From the NCBI RefSeq assembly GCF_016785085.1, contig NZ_JAENHO010000003.1, forward strand, positions 682,001 through 746,000: a stretch of 64,000 nt of DNA. The letters are read 5' to 3'. The DNA is from Paractinoplanes lichenicola. GTDB lineage: Bacteria > Actinomycetota > Actinomycetes > Mycobacteriales > Micromonosporaceae. Shown piece by piece: positions 1 to 7,666 of this stretch. Below the pieces are notes generated by a model that saw nothing but the letters and a program-made list of their open reading frames with translations, searched no databases and was not told the origin of the DNA. Within the stretch, counting starts at the first letter, position 1, and each line of letters opens with the position of its first letter. The position numbers and the translations under genes are program-made.

Positions 1-1326
1 CGTCAGCGACGACACCCGCGAGGCCAGCACGGCGCCCAGCGCGCTCACGCCGATCGCGCCGCCCATGCTGCGGAAGAACGTCAGCGTCGACGTGGCCGCG
101 CCCAGCTCCGCCGCGGGCACGTCGTTCTGCGCGGCCAGCACCAGGTTCTGCATCAGCATGCCGACACCGACGCCCAGCACGGCCATGTGCAGCGACAGCA
201 CCAGCACGCTCGTGGTCGCGCCGATCGTGCTCAGCAGGAACATTCCGACCGTCATGATGACGGCCCCCGCGACCAGGTAAATCTTCCACTTGCCGAACTT
301 TGTGATGAGCGCCCCGGCGACGACCGACGAGACCAGCAGACCGAAAATCATCGGCAGGCTCATCAGGCCGGCGACGGTCGGGGACTTACCGAGCGCAACC
401 TGGAAGTACTGCGACAGGAACACCGTGCCGCCGAACATCGCCACGCCGACCAGCACGCTGGCGATGATCGTCAGGGTGACGGTGCGGTTGCGGAAGATGC
501 CGAGCGGGATGATCGGCTCCGGGGCGCGGGACTCGACCCACACGGCCAGCGCCAGCAGGACGACGCCGCCGGCCACGAACGCCGCCGTCTCCCAGGACGC
601 CCAGTCGAAGTGCTGACCGGCCAGCGTCGACCAGATCAGGAGAGTGCTGACCCCGGCGGTGATGAGGAAGGCGCCGAGCCAGTCGATCTTCACGCCCTTC
701 CGGCGTACGGAGGGAAGGTGAAGTGTCTTCTGGAGCAGGGCGATCGCGGCGATCGAGAACGGGACGCCGATGAAGAAGCACCAGCGCCAGCCGAGCCACG
801 ACGTGTCGACCATGAGACCGCCGATCAGCGGGCCGGCGATCGTCGCGACGCCGAAGACCGCGCCGAACATGCCGGCGTAGCGGCCCATCTCGCGCGGCGG
901 GATGATCGCGGCCAGCACGATCGTGGCCAGCGCGGTCATGCCGCCGGCGCCGATGCCCTGCACCACGCGGCTGACGACGAGCACCTCGACGTTGGGGGTG
1001 AAGCCGGCGATCAGCGAACCCGCCACGAACAGCAACAGCGAGAGCTGGACCAGCAGCTTCTTGCTGTAGAGGTCGGCCAGCTTGCCCCACAGCGGGACGG
1101 TGGCCGTCATTGCCAGCAGCTCGGCGGTGACGATCCAGGTGTAGACGGACTGGCTGCCGTTGAGGTCGGCGATGATCCGGGGGAGGGCGTTGGAGACGAC
1201 GGTCGAGGCGAGGATCGACACGAACATGCCGAGCATCAGGCCGGACAGGGCCTGCACGACCTGGCCGCGGGACATCCGGCCGGTGGTGGGGTCGTCGGGG
1301 ACGGCCTCGGGCTGAGTCAGGGTCAT
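1..1326 (-). CDS. MFS drug exporter, DHA2 (EmrB/QacA) family, C-terminus cut by window edge
   Basis: A proton-driven multidrug exporter of the 14-helix DHA2 type in the cytoplasmic membrane is the likely role. The 442 codons in the window stay open to base 1, so the C-terminus lies outside. The protein reads MTLTQPEAVPDD, then a run of hydrophobic helices. The loop LWGKLADLYSKK is the MFS motif A type and VVSRVVQGIGAGGM the motif B type. Later loops such as FGKWKIYLV and GVGVGMLMQN also fit DHA2. The start ATG at 1326 overlaps the stop of the upstream TetR gene by 4 bp (ATGA), so the two are translationally coupled. This is the classic regulator-plus-exporter pair, in which TetR should repress both genes. 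The substrate cannot be told from sequence. Confidence 0.9.
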   Translation of the reverse strand, partial: MTLTQPEAVPDDPTTGRMSRGQVVQALSGLMLGMFVSILASTVVSNALPRIIADLNGSQSVYTWIVTAELLAMTATVPLWGKLADLYSKKLLVQLSLLLFVAGSLIAGFTPNVEVLVVSRVVQGIGAGGMTALATIVLAAIIPPREMGRYAGMFGAVFGVATIAGPLIGGLMVDTSWLGWRWCFFIGVPFSIAAIALLQKTLHLPSVRRKGVKIDWLGAFLITAGVSTLLIWSTLAGQHFDWASWETAAFVAGGVVLLALAVWVESRAPEPIIPLGIFRNRTVTLTIIASVLVGVAMFGGTVFLSQYFQVALGKSPTVAGLMSLPMIFGLLVSSVVAGALITKFGKWKIYLVAGAVIMTVGMFLLSTIGATTSVLVLSLHMAVLGVGVGMLMQNLVLAAQNDVPAAELGAATSTLTFFRSMGGAIGVSALGAVLASRVSSLT

Positions 1327-1958
1327 CGGGTGACTTCCTCGTGAGTAGGTGCCGGCTCGGTCAGGCCGGAGCCGAGAATGACGAAGGCCTCGCGCACGAG
1401 GTCGAGGAGGTCACGGTTGTCGTCGGTGGCCCAGCGCATCATCGAGGTGCGTAGCGCGGCCCCCGCGGTGGTGGCGACGAGCTGGGGAAACAGGCTGTCA
1501 GGAGCAATTCCCGTACGCGCGGCGACCGCGGCCACGGTCTCCTCCTCGGCGCACTCCCCGCGCGCCACGAGAAGCGGCAACAGCGACGGGTTGCTCTTGA
1601 TCACGCGCAGCCGCAGCAGCCAGACGTCACGCTCGGCCTGGATCTGCTCGATGTCGGGCTGCATGGCCTCGAACAGCGCGTTGAGGAGAGGCACCCCGGC
1701 CGGCACGGCGAGCAGCCGATCGTGGATCGAGGGCCCGTCCGGCAGCGGCCCGCCGAGCAGAGCATCGTCCTTGGTCGCGAAGTAGTTGAAGAACGTCCGC
1801 GGCGACACGTCGGCCGCCTCGGAGATCTCCTCAACCGTCACATGATCGCGCCCACGCTCGTCGACGAGCCGCAGAGCCGCCGCCACGAGCGCGTCCCGGG
1901 TCTGCCGTTTCTTCCGATCCCGCCGGCCGGGGGCGGCGTCGGTCGCTGTGTTTCCCAC
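1323..1958 (-). CDS. TetR/AcrR family transcriptional repressor
   Basis: A 211-residue one-component repressor, normal length for TetR. Residues about 14-65 carry the TetR helix-turn-helix, with RDALVAAALRLVDERG followed by VTVEEISEAADVSPRTFFNYF and the KDDALL helix. The C-terminal ligand domain is divergent and does not name a ligand. The GTG start at 1958 is chosen because a TAGCCT -10 box ends 6 nt before it, which is the leaderless pattern seen repeatedly in this window. A perfect 15-bp palindrome lies just upstream at 1980-1994 and is a plausible operator. The gene overlaps the MFS exporter by 4 bp and probably controls itself and that exporter. Confidence 0.93.
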   Translation of the reverse strand: MGNTATDAAPGRRDRKKRQTRDALVAAALRLVDERGRDHVTVEEISEAADVSPRTFFNYFATKDDALLGGPLPDGPSIHDRLLAVPAGVPLLNALFEAMQPDIEQIQAERDVWLLRLRVIKSNPSLLPLLVARGECAEEETVAAVAARTGIAPDSLFPQLVATTAGAALRTSMMRWATDDNRDLLDLVREAFVILGSGLTEPAPTHEEVTR

Positions 1959-1964
1959 TCGGGC

Positions 1965-1994
1965 AGGCTAAGTCGAATCTTGCAGCCCCTGCAA
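1965..1994 (-). promoter_or_regulatory. Promoter and candidate TetR operator
   Basis: On the minus strand TAGCCT (1970-1965) ends 6 nt before the GTG of tetR, as in a leaderless promoter. The palindrome TTGCAG-CCC-CTGCAA at 1980-1994 covers the place of the -35 element, so a bound repressor would block initiation. A second short palindrome ACTGCAGT sits at 2005-2012. Confidence 0.55.
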
Positions 1995-2020
1995 ACTTTT
2001 ACCGACTGCAGTGACGAGCG

Positions 2021-2824
2021 TTACGACGCACCCCGGAGGAACTCGGCGGTGGCGGTGACGGCCTGGGTGACGTACGTGTCGTTGTCGTAGAAATCTGTGT
2101 GGCGGTCGCTGTCGAGCCAGAGGGTCTCGTCGGCGGCCATCGCCTCGGCCAGGTCCGGGGAGCAGTAGTCGTCGCGGCGGCCGTGGATGATCAGGCTGGG
2201 TGGGAGCAGGGGGCGTACGCCCAGCACGTCCAGGGTCATCAGGCTGTGCAGGGAGCCTCGGGTCACGCGGTTGGTCCAGTTGGCGGGGTGCTTCGAGTAG
2301 TACTGCCAGGGTTCGTCGCCGGGCATCGCCGCCTCGCCTTCGGGGGCCACCGCGGGCAGGAAGTCGTCATAGCGGTCGATCATGTCGGTCAAGGCTTTCC
2401 CGTACGCCGCCCGGCCCATCCGTTCGGCGAACCAGGCCGGGCTGTTGTAGGCCCCTGCGATGCCCGCGACCGCCACCACGCGCGGGTCGAGGGCGGCCGC
2501 GCGCATGGCGTAGCCGCCGCCGAGGCAGATGCCGACGACTGCCACGTCGTAGCCGTCGAGGAAGCTCACCGCGGCCCGCAGGTCGGCGAGTTTGCCCTGG
2601 CTGTCCTCGTGTTGCGGGCGGCCTTCGCTCTCGCCGAAGCCGCGGTGGTCGAAGGCGAGCGTGGTGAAGCCCGCGGCCGCCAGTCGTTCCGCGTACAGGC
2701 CGGTGACCTGTTCTTTCACGCCGGTGAAGGGTCCGGTGAGGACGATGGCCCGCGGGCCGGGGGTGGGGTGGAGGACGCCGGAGAGGGCCAGGCCCTCGCT
2801 GTGGATGGTCACGCGTTCGGTCAC
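2021..2824 (-). CDS. Alpha/beta hydrolase, dienelactone hydrolase-like
   Basis: A 267-residue single-domain alpha/beta hydrolase. The oxyanion region appears in VLTGPFTGVKEQ. The nucleophile elbow reads VVGICLGGGY, so the nucleophile is Cys rather than Ser, as in dienelactone hydrolases. The acid is probably the Asp of GRRDDYCSPD, and the base the His of SDRHTDFYDND near the C-terminus. The substrate is unknown. The GTG at 2824 is supported by a TAATCT box ending 6 nt upstream (leaderless). It is divergent from the HxlR regulator at 2893, which may control it. Confidence 0.85.
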   Translation of the reverse strand: MTERVTIHSEGLALSGVLHPTPGPRAIVLTGPFTGVKEQVTGLYAERLAAAGFTTLAFDHRGFGESEGRPQHEDSQGKLADLRAAVSFLDGYDVAVVGICLGGGYAMRAAALDPRVVAVAGIAGAYNSPAWFAERMGRAAYGKALTDMIDRYDDFLPAVAPEGEAAMPGDEPWQYYSKHPANWTNRVTRGSLHSLMTLDVLGVRPLLPPSLIIHGRRDDYCSPDLAEAMAADETLWLDSDRHTDFYDNDTYVTQAVTATAEFLRGAS

Positions 2825-2830
2825 GCCGCG

Positions 2831-2836
2831 AGATTA
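2831..2836 (-). promoter_or_regulatory. -10 box of leaderless hydrolase gene
   Basis: TAATCT on the minus strand, separated from the GTG start at 2824 by exactly 6 nt (CGCGGC). No Shine-Dalgarno sequence lies between them. Confidence 0.55.
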
Positions 2837-2892
2837 GGCTGCTACCCGACGGAGGGGCAGAAGGCACTTTCGCGTACCCATAAAGGGCAGTC

Positions 2893-3240
2893 ATGGATCT
2901 GGTCGTCCCCGACGTGCTCGAGGAGAGCTGCACCACCCGGCAGGCGCTGGAGCGTCTCGCCGCGAAATGGCGGGTGTTGCTGATCTATTCGCTGCTGGCC
3001 GGTCCGCAGCGGCCCGCCGATCTGCGCCGGCGGGTGCCCGGCATCACGCAGAAGATGCTGACCGAGACGCTGCGGGGCATGGAGGCCGACGGGCTCGTCG
3101 AGCGGCGCGTGCTCAAGGACACCGCGCCGCAGCACGTCGAATACGGGCTGACCGATCTCGGGCACACGCTGCGGGAGCCGCTCGCCGCGATCTGCGACTG
3201 GGCCGCGCGGCACCCGGTCAGCCCGGCTCCCGCCGACTGA
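2893..3240 (+). CDS. HxlR family winged-helix regulator
   Basis: A 115-residue MarR-like winged helix of the HxlR type. It opens with the conserved Cys segment (EESCTTRQALERLAAKW), followed by LLAGPQRPADLRRRVPGITQKMLTETLRGMEADGLVERR and the wing with EYGLTDLGHTL. Such proteins often respond to oxidants or electrophiles through the N-terminal Cys. AAAGGG lies before the ATG. The gene is divergent from the Cys-hydrolase and its 3' end overlaps the convergent VOC gene by 23 bp. Its target is likely one of these neighbours (inference). Confidence 0.9.
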   Translation: MDLVVPDVLEESCTTRQALERLAAKWRVLLIYSLLAGPQRPADLRRRVPGITQKMLTETLRGMEADGLVERRVLKDTAPQHVEYGLTDLGHTLREPLAAICDWAARHPVSPAPAD

Positions 3241-3592
3241 TCTTCAGGACCAGACCTTCGGGCGTACGCACGTGGAGCTGGTCGCCGAAGTCGCGGTCGT
3301 GGCCGACGCCGGCGATCGGGAAGCCGGCCCGGTGCAGGTGGGATTCGAGCTCGGGCAGCGGCATCGACGCGTCGAACGTGAGCTCGATCGTGTCCTCGCC
3401 GCGGTCGCGGTCGGGCGGGCGCGGGATCAGTCCGATCTGGATCGTGCCGAGCTGCATGAGCACCCAGTCGCTGTCGTCGCCGCCGTGGATCACCTCGCCG
3501 CCGAGCAGGCGGTAGAAGGCGATCGACGCGGCCAGGTCGTCCACGTGCAGCATCGGGCGCAGCAGCAGCCCCGGATCCGTTCGCGTCGCCAT
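3218..3592 (-). CDS. VOC (glyoxalase/bleomycin-resistance fold) protein
   Basis: A 124-residue single vicinal-oxygen-chelate domain. The first beta-alpha unit is LLLRPMLHVDDLAASIAFYRLLGGEVIHGG and the second contains HDRDFGDQLHVRTPEGLVLKI. Most proteins of this size are metal-dependent lyases or isomerases, or drug-binding proteins, and the sequence does not decide which. The ATG at 3592 is chosen because GGGGG lies about 5 nt upstream. An in-frame ATG further upstream would add nine residues that do not fit the family. Its 3' end overlaps the HxlR gene tail to tail. Confidence 0.8.
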   Translation of the reverse strand: MATRTDPGLLLRPMLHVDDLAASIAFYRLLGGEVIHGGDDSDWVLMQLGTIQIGLIPRPPDRDRGEDTIELTFDASMPLPELESHLHRAGFPIAGVGHDRDFGDQLHVRTPEGLVLKISRREPG

Positions 3593-3643
3593 GACTGCCC
3601 CCTTTTCACCCGATATCACCGCATCTGACGCTCACTCAACGAC

Positions 3644-4114
3644 TCAATCGTTCAGCTGGGTGCGCTCGATCTCGGACAGGGCCGCGGTCAAGACCTTTTC
3701 CGCCGTACGCCCACCGAGCAGCTCGGCCAGCAGCAGCGCGGCGTGCCGGGCCAGCGCGTCGGGCTTGGGCACGTCGGCCGCGTCCTCGTCGAGCACGCCG
3801 AGCGAGCCCGCCAGCAGGTAGAGCACGACATGCGGGTCGGTCTGCGGATGCCAGGCGACCGACGACCGGACACAGCGCTGCAGCACGTCGCGCACGGCGT
3901 CACCGTCGAGGCCGTCGGGGTGGGCCTCCTCGAGCAGCAGGCGCACGGAGGTGCCGAGGATCAAGCCGGTCTGCGCGGGGTCGAGCGCGGCCAGCTCGGC
4001 CGTCGCCACGTCGAGCGCCTCGGCGTCGTGCGCCTGCGCCGCGGTCACCGCCGCCGTCGTCGCGGCCGCGATCGGCCGGGCCGGGGCGGGCAGCTCCCGC
4101 CAGTTCTGAGTCAT
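3644..4114 (-). CDS. Hypothetical alpha-helical protein
   Basis: 156 residues, soluble, Ala/Leu-rich and probably all helical; not recognised. Segments such as AAATTAAVTAAQAHDAEALDVATAELAAL and QTGLILGTSVRLLLEEAHPDGLDGDAVRDVLQRC suggest a helical bundle. No signal peptide, membrane helix or catalytic motif is visible. The ATG at 4114 directly follows a TAAGGT box with a 6-nt spacer, so it is probably leaderless and monocistronic. It is divergent from the serine hydrolase gene at 4183, with only 68 bp between the start codons. Confidence 0.7.
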   Translation of the reverse strand: MTQNWRELPAPARPIAAATTAAVTAAQAHDAEALDVATAELAALDPAQTGLILGTSVRLLLEEAHPDGLDGDAVRDVLQRCVRSSVAWHPQTDPHVVLYLLAGSLGVLDEDAADVPKPDALARHAALLLAELLGGRTAEKVLTAALSEIERTQLND

Positions 4115-4120
4115 GGCCAG

Positions 4121-4126
4121 ACCTTA
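4121..4126 (-). promoter_or_regulatory. -10 box of leaderless hypothetical gene
   Basis: TAAGGT on the minus strand, 6 nt (CTGGCC) before the ATG at 4114. Confidence 0.5.
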
Positions 4127-4169
4127 GCCACGGCCCCCGACAAAAACTGAAAATGTCGGGGGGTGGTGG

Positions 4170-4175
4170 CAGGCT
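4170..4175 (+). promoter_or_regulatory. -10 box of leaderless serine hydrolase gene
   Basis: CAGGCT, 7 nt before the ATG at 4183. Its context TGGCAGGCT resembles TGGCAGACT before the kinase gene (7667) and the sua5 gene (37176). Confidence 0.45.
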
Positions 4176-4182
4176 GTGCCCC

Positions 4183-5373
4183 ATGTCGAGTCAGCTCCAG
4201 CAAGCCATGGCCGCGCGGGTCGAGCGCGGTGAAGTCCCCGGCCTCCTGGCCCTGGTCGCCCGGGGCGACGACGTGCTGGTCGAGACGGCCGGCGTCACCG
4301 AGTTCGGCGGCCCCGTGCCGATCCGCCGCGACACCCCGTTCCACATCACCTCGATGACCAAGCCGGTGCTGGCCGCCGTCACGATGATGCTGGCCGAGGA
4401 CGACGCGCTCGACCTCGAGCAGCCGGTCACCCACTTCCTGCCCGAGCTGGCCGGTCAGCGGGTGCTGGCCCGGCCCGACGCTCCGCTCGACGAGACCGTC
4501 CCGCTCGCGCGGCCGATCACCGTCGAAGACCTGCTGACGTTCACCCTCGGCTTCGGCCAGCTGATCGGGCCCGGCGGCGACATCGATCCGCCCTTCCCGA
4601 TCGTCCGGGCCTGGCGCGAGCTCGGCCTGCAGCTGGCCGAGCCCGAGCCGCGCACAGTCCACGAGCCCGACGAGTGGATCCGCCGGTTCGGTTCGCTGCC
4701 GCTGATCCACCAGCCGGGCGAGACATGGATGTACAACACGGGCACGCTCGTCCTGGGTGTCCTGCTGGCCCGCGCGGCCGGCAAACCGCTGGGCGAGCTG
4801 CTGCACGAGCGCGTGTTCGCCCCGCTCGGCATGACCAGCACCGGCTTCTGGCTGCCCGCCGAGCGCATCGCCCAGGTCCCCCCGCATTATCTGGGCGACG
4901 GTTCGGGCCCTCCGGCCCGCCAGACAGGCGAGCCGGCCGAGGCGTGGACCAGGCCGCCGGTCTTCCCGAGCGGCTCGGCCGGGCTGCTCTCCACCGCCGA
5001 CGACTATCTGGCCTTCGCCCGCTTGCTGCTGCAGGGCGGCGTGCACGGCGGCACCCGGCTGCTGTCCGAGCGGTCGGTGGCCGCGATGACCACCAACCGC
5101 CTGAGCCCCGAGCAGATCGAGGGCGGCGGGTTCTTCCTGGGCGGCTCGGGCTGGGGTTACGGTCTCGCGGTCACCGTGCGGGCCGACGAGGTCAGCGCTC
5201 CCGGGCGCTACGGCTGGGCCGGGGGCTACGGCACGGATTGGTTCACCGACCCGCGCGAGGGCTTGATCTTCATCCTGCTCAGCCAGGTCAGCGACCTGTT
5301 GTGGAACGGGGCACTGACCGAGCTCGGCCAGTTGGCGTACGGTGCGGTCGGGGAACGGCCTGGGGAGGCTTGA
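4183..5373 (+). CDS. Serine hydrolase, class C beta-lactamase/esterase family
   Basis: A 396-residue penicillin-binding-protein-fold hydrolase. The Ser-x-x-Lys pair is in FHITSMTKPVLAAV, the Tyr-x-Asn motif is YNTG (WMYNTGTLVLGVLL), and the third motif region is probably GWAGGYGTDWF. No signal peptide is visible, so it is likely cytoplasmic, like many actinobacterial esterases, rather than a secreted beta-lactamase. The start ATG 4183 is preferred over 4153: the upstream residues are low-complexity and a -10-like box lies 7 nt before 4183. The stop overlaps the next start (TGATG), so it forms an operon with the SnoaL-like gene. Confidence 0.87.
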   Translation: MSSQLQQAMAARVERGEVPGLLALVARGDDVLVETAGVTEFGGPVPIRRDTPFHITSMTKPVLAAVTMMLAEDDALDLEQPVTHFLPELAGQRVLARPDAPLDETVPLARPITVEDLLTFTLGFGQLIGPGGDIDPPFPIVRAWRELGLQLAEPEPRTVHEPDEWIRRFGSLPLIHQPGETWMYNTGTLVLGVLLARAAGKPLGELLHERVFAPLGMTSTGFWLPAERIAQVPPHYLGDGSGPPARQTGEPAEAWTRPPVFPSGSAGLLSTADDYLAFARLLLQGGVHGGTRLLSERSVAAMTTNRLSPEQIEGGGFFLGGSGWGYGLAVTVRADEVSAPGRYGWAGGYGTDWFTDPREGLIFILLSQVSDLLWNGALTELGQLAYGAVGERPGEA

Positions 5374-5729
5374 TGACCAGTCTCGAGACGGTGACGGCGT
5401 GGGTCGCCGGTTATCGCAAGGCGTGGGAGTCCAACGATCCGCGGCACATCGCCGCCCTGTTCGCCGAGGACGCGGCGTATTTTCCGGAACCGTATGCGAA
5501 ACCGTGGCTCGGCCGCGACGCGATCGTCGAGCAATGGCTGAAGATCAAAGACGAACCGGGCAGCACGACGTTCGAGTGGCACCCGCTGATAGTCACGGAG
5601 GATCTCGCGATGATCGAGGCGAAGACGGTCTATCCGGACGATACGTACAGCAATTTGTGGGTGCTCCGGCTCGACAATCTCGGCCAGGCCCGCCAATTCA
5701 CCGAATGGTGGATGAAACACCCCGCCTGA
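5373..5729 (+). CDS. SnoaL-like / NTF2-fold protein
   Basis: 118 residues with the usual SnoaL-like layout: an N-terminal helix (VTAWVAGYRKAWESNDPRHI), then AALFAEDAAYFPEPYAKPWLGRDAIVEQWLKI, then a curved sheet ending in LDNLGQARQFTEWW. The fold hosts small ligands and sometimes enzymes; no function can be assigned. It is translationally coupled to the upstream serine hydrolase (1-base stop/start overlap). Its stop codon directly abuts the stop of the convergent CocE-like gene with no spacer. Confidence 0.82.
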   Translation: MTSLETVTAWVAGYRKAWESNDPRHIAALFAEDAAYFPEPYAKPWLGRDAIVEQWLKIKDEPGSTTFEWHPLIVTEDLAMIEAKTVYPDDTYSNLWVLRLDNLGQARQFTEWWMKHPA

Positions 5730-7538
5730 TCAATTTGTCGCCGCGACCGGCAGCACGAGTCGCGATTGCGCACAGTGGATGGTGTGCTCCTGCGGCCGCA
5801 GTTCGGTCGCGTCCGCGGGCGAGCCCAGATTGCGGGCGAAACGCGGGAACGACCCGCCCGAGACCTGCACGCGCAGCCGATGACCGGCCGCGAGCCGGTG
5901 AAAGCACGGGTCGAGGGTGAGGGCGAGCCGCTGCAGTTGACCGGCCCGCATCGACGGGTCGAGCCGCCGCATCCCGTCCGCGAAGTTCCGCGAGTGTCCG
6001 CGTTTGTCCACGTCACAGAGCCGTACGAACACGTCCGCGTGCTCCGGCTCGACCGAGACGGCCAGCTCCAGCACGGGCGCGCCGATCACGTCGACGGCCG
6101 TGGGCAGCGGATCGGTCGTGAAGGTCACCACGTCGGGGCGGGCCTCGAGCGCCCGGTTGTCCTTGACCCCCATCGAGCCGGTCAGCGTCCGCCCGCCCAC
6201 GGTCGGCGTCGGCTCCGCCGGGTCGTACCGGAAACGCACGGTTTCGCTCGCCGACCGCCGGGTGCCGCCGGCTGAGCCCGCGCCGGCATCGTCACCTGCG
6301 GGAAGAGCCACGAGCAAGCCGACCAGCGAATCGGGCGAATCGGTTGGCCCGTTGCCCGGAGCGGGGCCGCCACCAGTCGAGCCGCCGAAAGTGGCGGTTG
6401 GATCGTCGGTGGGCGTGCTGCCGGGGGCGGGGTTGGCGGCGAGGGTCAGGGTGCGGTCGGCGTGCAGTTGGAAGATCGCGGGCGCCGACGGGGGTGGCCA
6501 GGAGGCCAGTTCGTGCCAGCGGCGCTCGCCCGTCCGGAAGACGCGAACCGGGGACTTGCGGCTCGACGGACCGTCGGCCATGTGCTCGTCGAGCCAGGCC
6601 AGGCTTTCGCGGGCCATCGTCATCGCGCCCTGCAGACCCACGGTCAGGTGGGTCCACGGGCCCACCGTCAGACCCACCTCGACGTTGCGGGCGTGCAGGG
6701 CCTCGTACTGCCGCAGCGACTGGTCGACGAACAGGTCCTGCCAGCCGCTGATGATCAGCACGGGCGTGTCGACCTTGTCCAGGGCCTTGCCGGCTCGGTA
6801 GGGCTCCCACCACGGGTCGTCGTCGTCGGGATGCGAGAGCCACTCCCGATACCAGGGGGCGCGGCCGCGCAGCACCGGATCGGCCGCCTCCGGCAGCGGC
6901 ACGCCCTCGAGCGCGGGCCGCAGGCGGCGGGCGGCCGAGGCGTCGTTGAGCGCCCGGCGCAGCAGGCCGCCGTCCTCCTGATGGGCGATCAGGTCGCTCC
7001 AGCTGAGAAAGTCGCCGAGCGTGAACGCGCCAGTGCCGTAGACGGCCTCGCGGAAGTCGTGCGGACCGACATACACGACGGCGGCCCGCAATTCGGGCGG
7101 CGGGTCCTGCATCATCGTCCATTGTGCCCAGGCCAGGTACGAGGCGCCGAGCGTGGCCAGCCGCCCGTCGAACCAGGGCTGTTCCCGCAGCCAGGCGACG
7201 GTGTCCAGCCCGTCCTCGGCCTCCTGCGCCATCGGCGTGAAACGGCCGCCCGACCCGAACGTGCCCCGGACGCTCTGCAGGATCACGTGATAGCCGCGCG
7301 CCGCGAACAGCCGTCCGTTGAGCGCCGAGGCGGGAAACCCACGCCCGTACGGGCTGCGCATCAGCACCGTGCCGCGGGGGCGGGCGGTGACCGGGGCGTA
7401 GTGATCGGCCACCAGCACCACGCCGTCGCGCATCGGCGTGCGCGCGGTCGCCAGCACATAGTCGTTCGCCGCGGGCCCCTGGCGCAGAAGGCGCGACAAT
7501 GCCGCATCGGCGAGTCGCTGCCTGATCGAGTTGGCCAT
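5730..7538 (-). CDS. CocE/NonD family hydrolase (X-Pro dipeptidyl-peptidase S15-like)
   Basis: 602 residues. An alpha/beta hydrolase core starts near residue 30 (RTPMRDGVVLVADHYAP, the CocE signature). The nucleophile elbow is LATLGASYLAWAQW with Ser in G-A-S-Y-L. The acid is probably the Asp of VLIISGWQDLFVDQS and the base His lies in VGPWTHLT. A C-terminal jelly-roll domain (X-Pro C-like) follows from about residue 400 after a Gly/Pro/Thr-rich stretch. Members cleave esters or X-Pro peptides; the substrate here is unknown. AAGGAG lies 4 nt before the ATG. The Gly/Pro/Thr-rich insert (about residues 375-430) is unusual for the family. Confidence 0.85.
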   Translation of the reverse strand: MANSIRQRLADAALSRLLRQGPAANDYVLATARTPMRDGVVLVADHYAPVTARPRGTVLMRSPYGRGFPASALNGRLFAARGYHVILQSVRGTFGSGGRFTPMAQEAEDGLDTVAWLREQPWFDGRLATLGASYLAWAQWTMMQDPPPELRAAVVYVGPHDFREAVYGTGAFTLGDFLSWSDLIAHQEDGGLLRRALNDASAARRLRPALEGVPLPEAADPVLRGRAPWYREWLSHPDDDDPWWEPYRAGKALDKVDTPVLIISGWQDLFVDQSLRQYEALHARNVEVGLTVGPWTHLTVGLQGAMTMARESLAWLDEHMADGPSSRKSPVRVFRTGERRWHELASWPPPSAPAIFQLHADRTLTLAANPAPGSTPTDDPTATFGGSTGGGPAPGNGPTDSPDSLVGLLVALPAGDDAGAGSAGGTRRSASETVRFRYDPAEPTPTVGGRTLTGSMGVKDNRALEARPDVVTFTTDPLPTAVDVIGAPVLELAVSVEPEHADVFVRLCDVDKRGHSRNFADGMRRLDPSMRAGQLQRLALTLDPCFHRLAAGHRLRVQVSGGSFPRFARNLGSPADATELRPQEHTIHCAQSRLVLPVAATN

Positions 7539-7654
7539 ACCGCTCCTTGATCAATTACCCGAAGGTCGGGAAGGACGCGACTAAACAATGCCGGAATGTG
7601 AAAGCGAGCGCGATTCGAGCCGTACTCGGATGTGCGATTTCGCGGCCGGGTTGG

Positions 7655-7660
7655 CAGACT
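7655..7660 (+). promoter_or_regulatory. -10 box of leaderless kinase gene
   Basis: CAGACT within TTGGCAGACTGCCACGGTG. The GTG start follows 6 nt later. Nearly the same block recurs before the sua5-like gene (37161-37178). Confidence 0.5.
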
Positions 7661-7666
7661 GCCACG

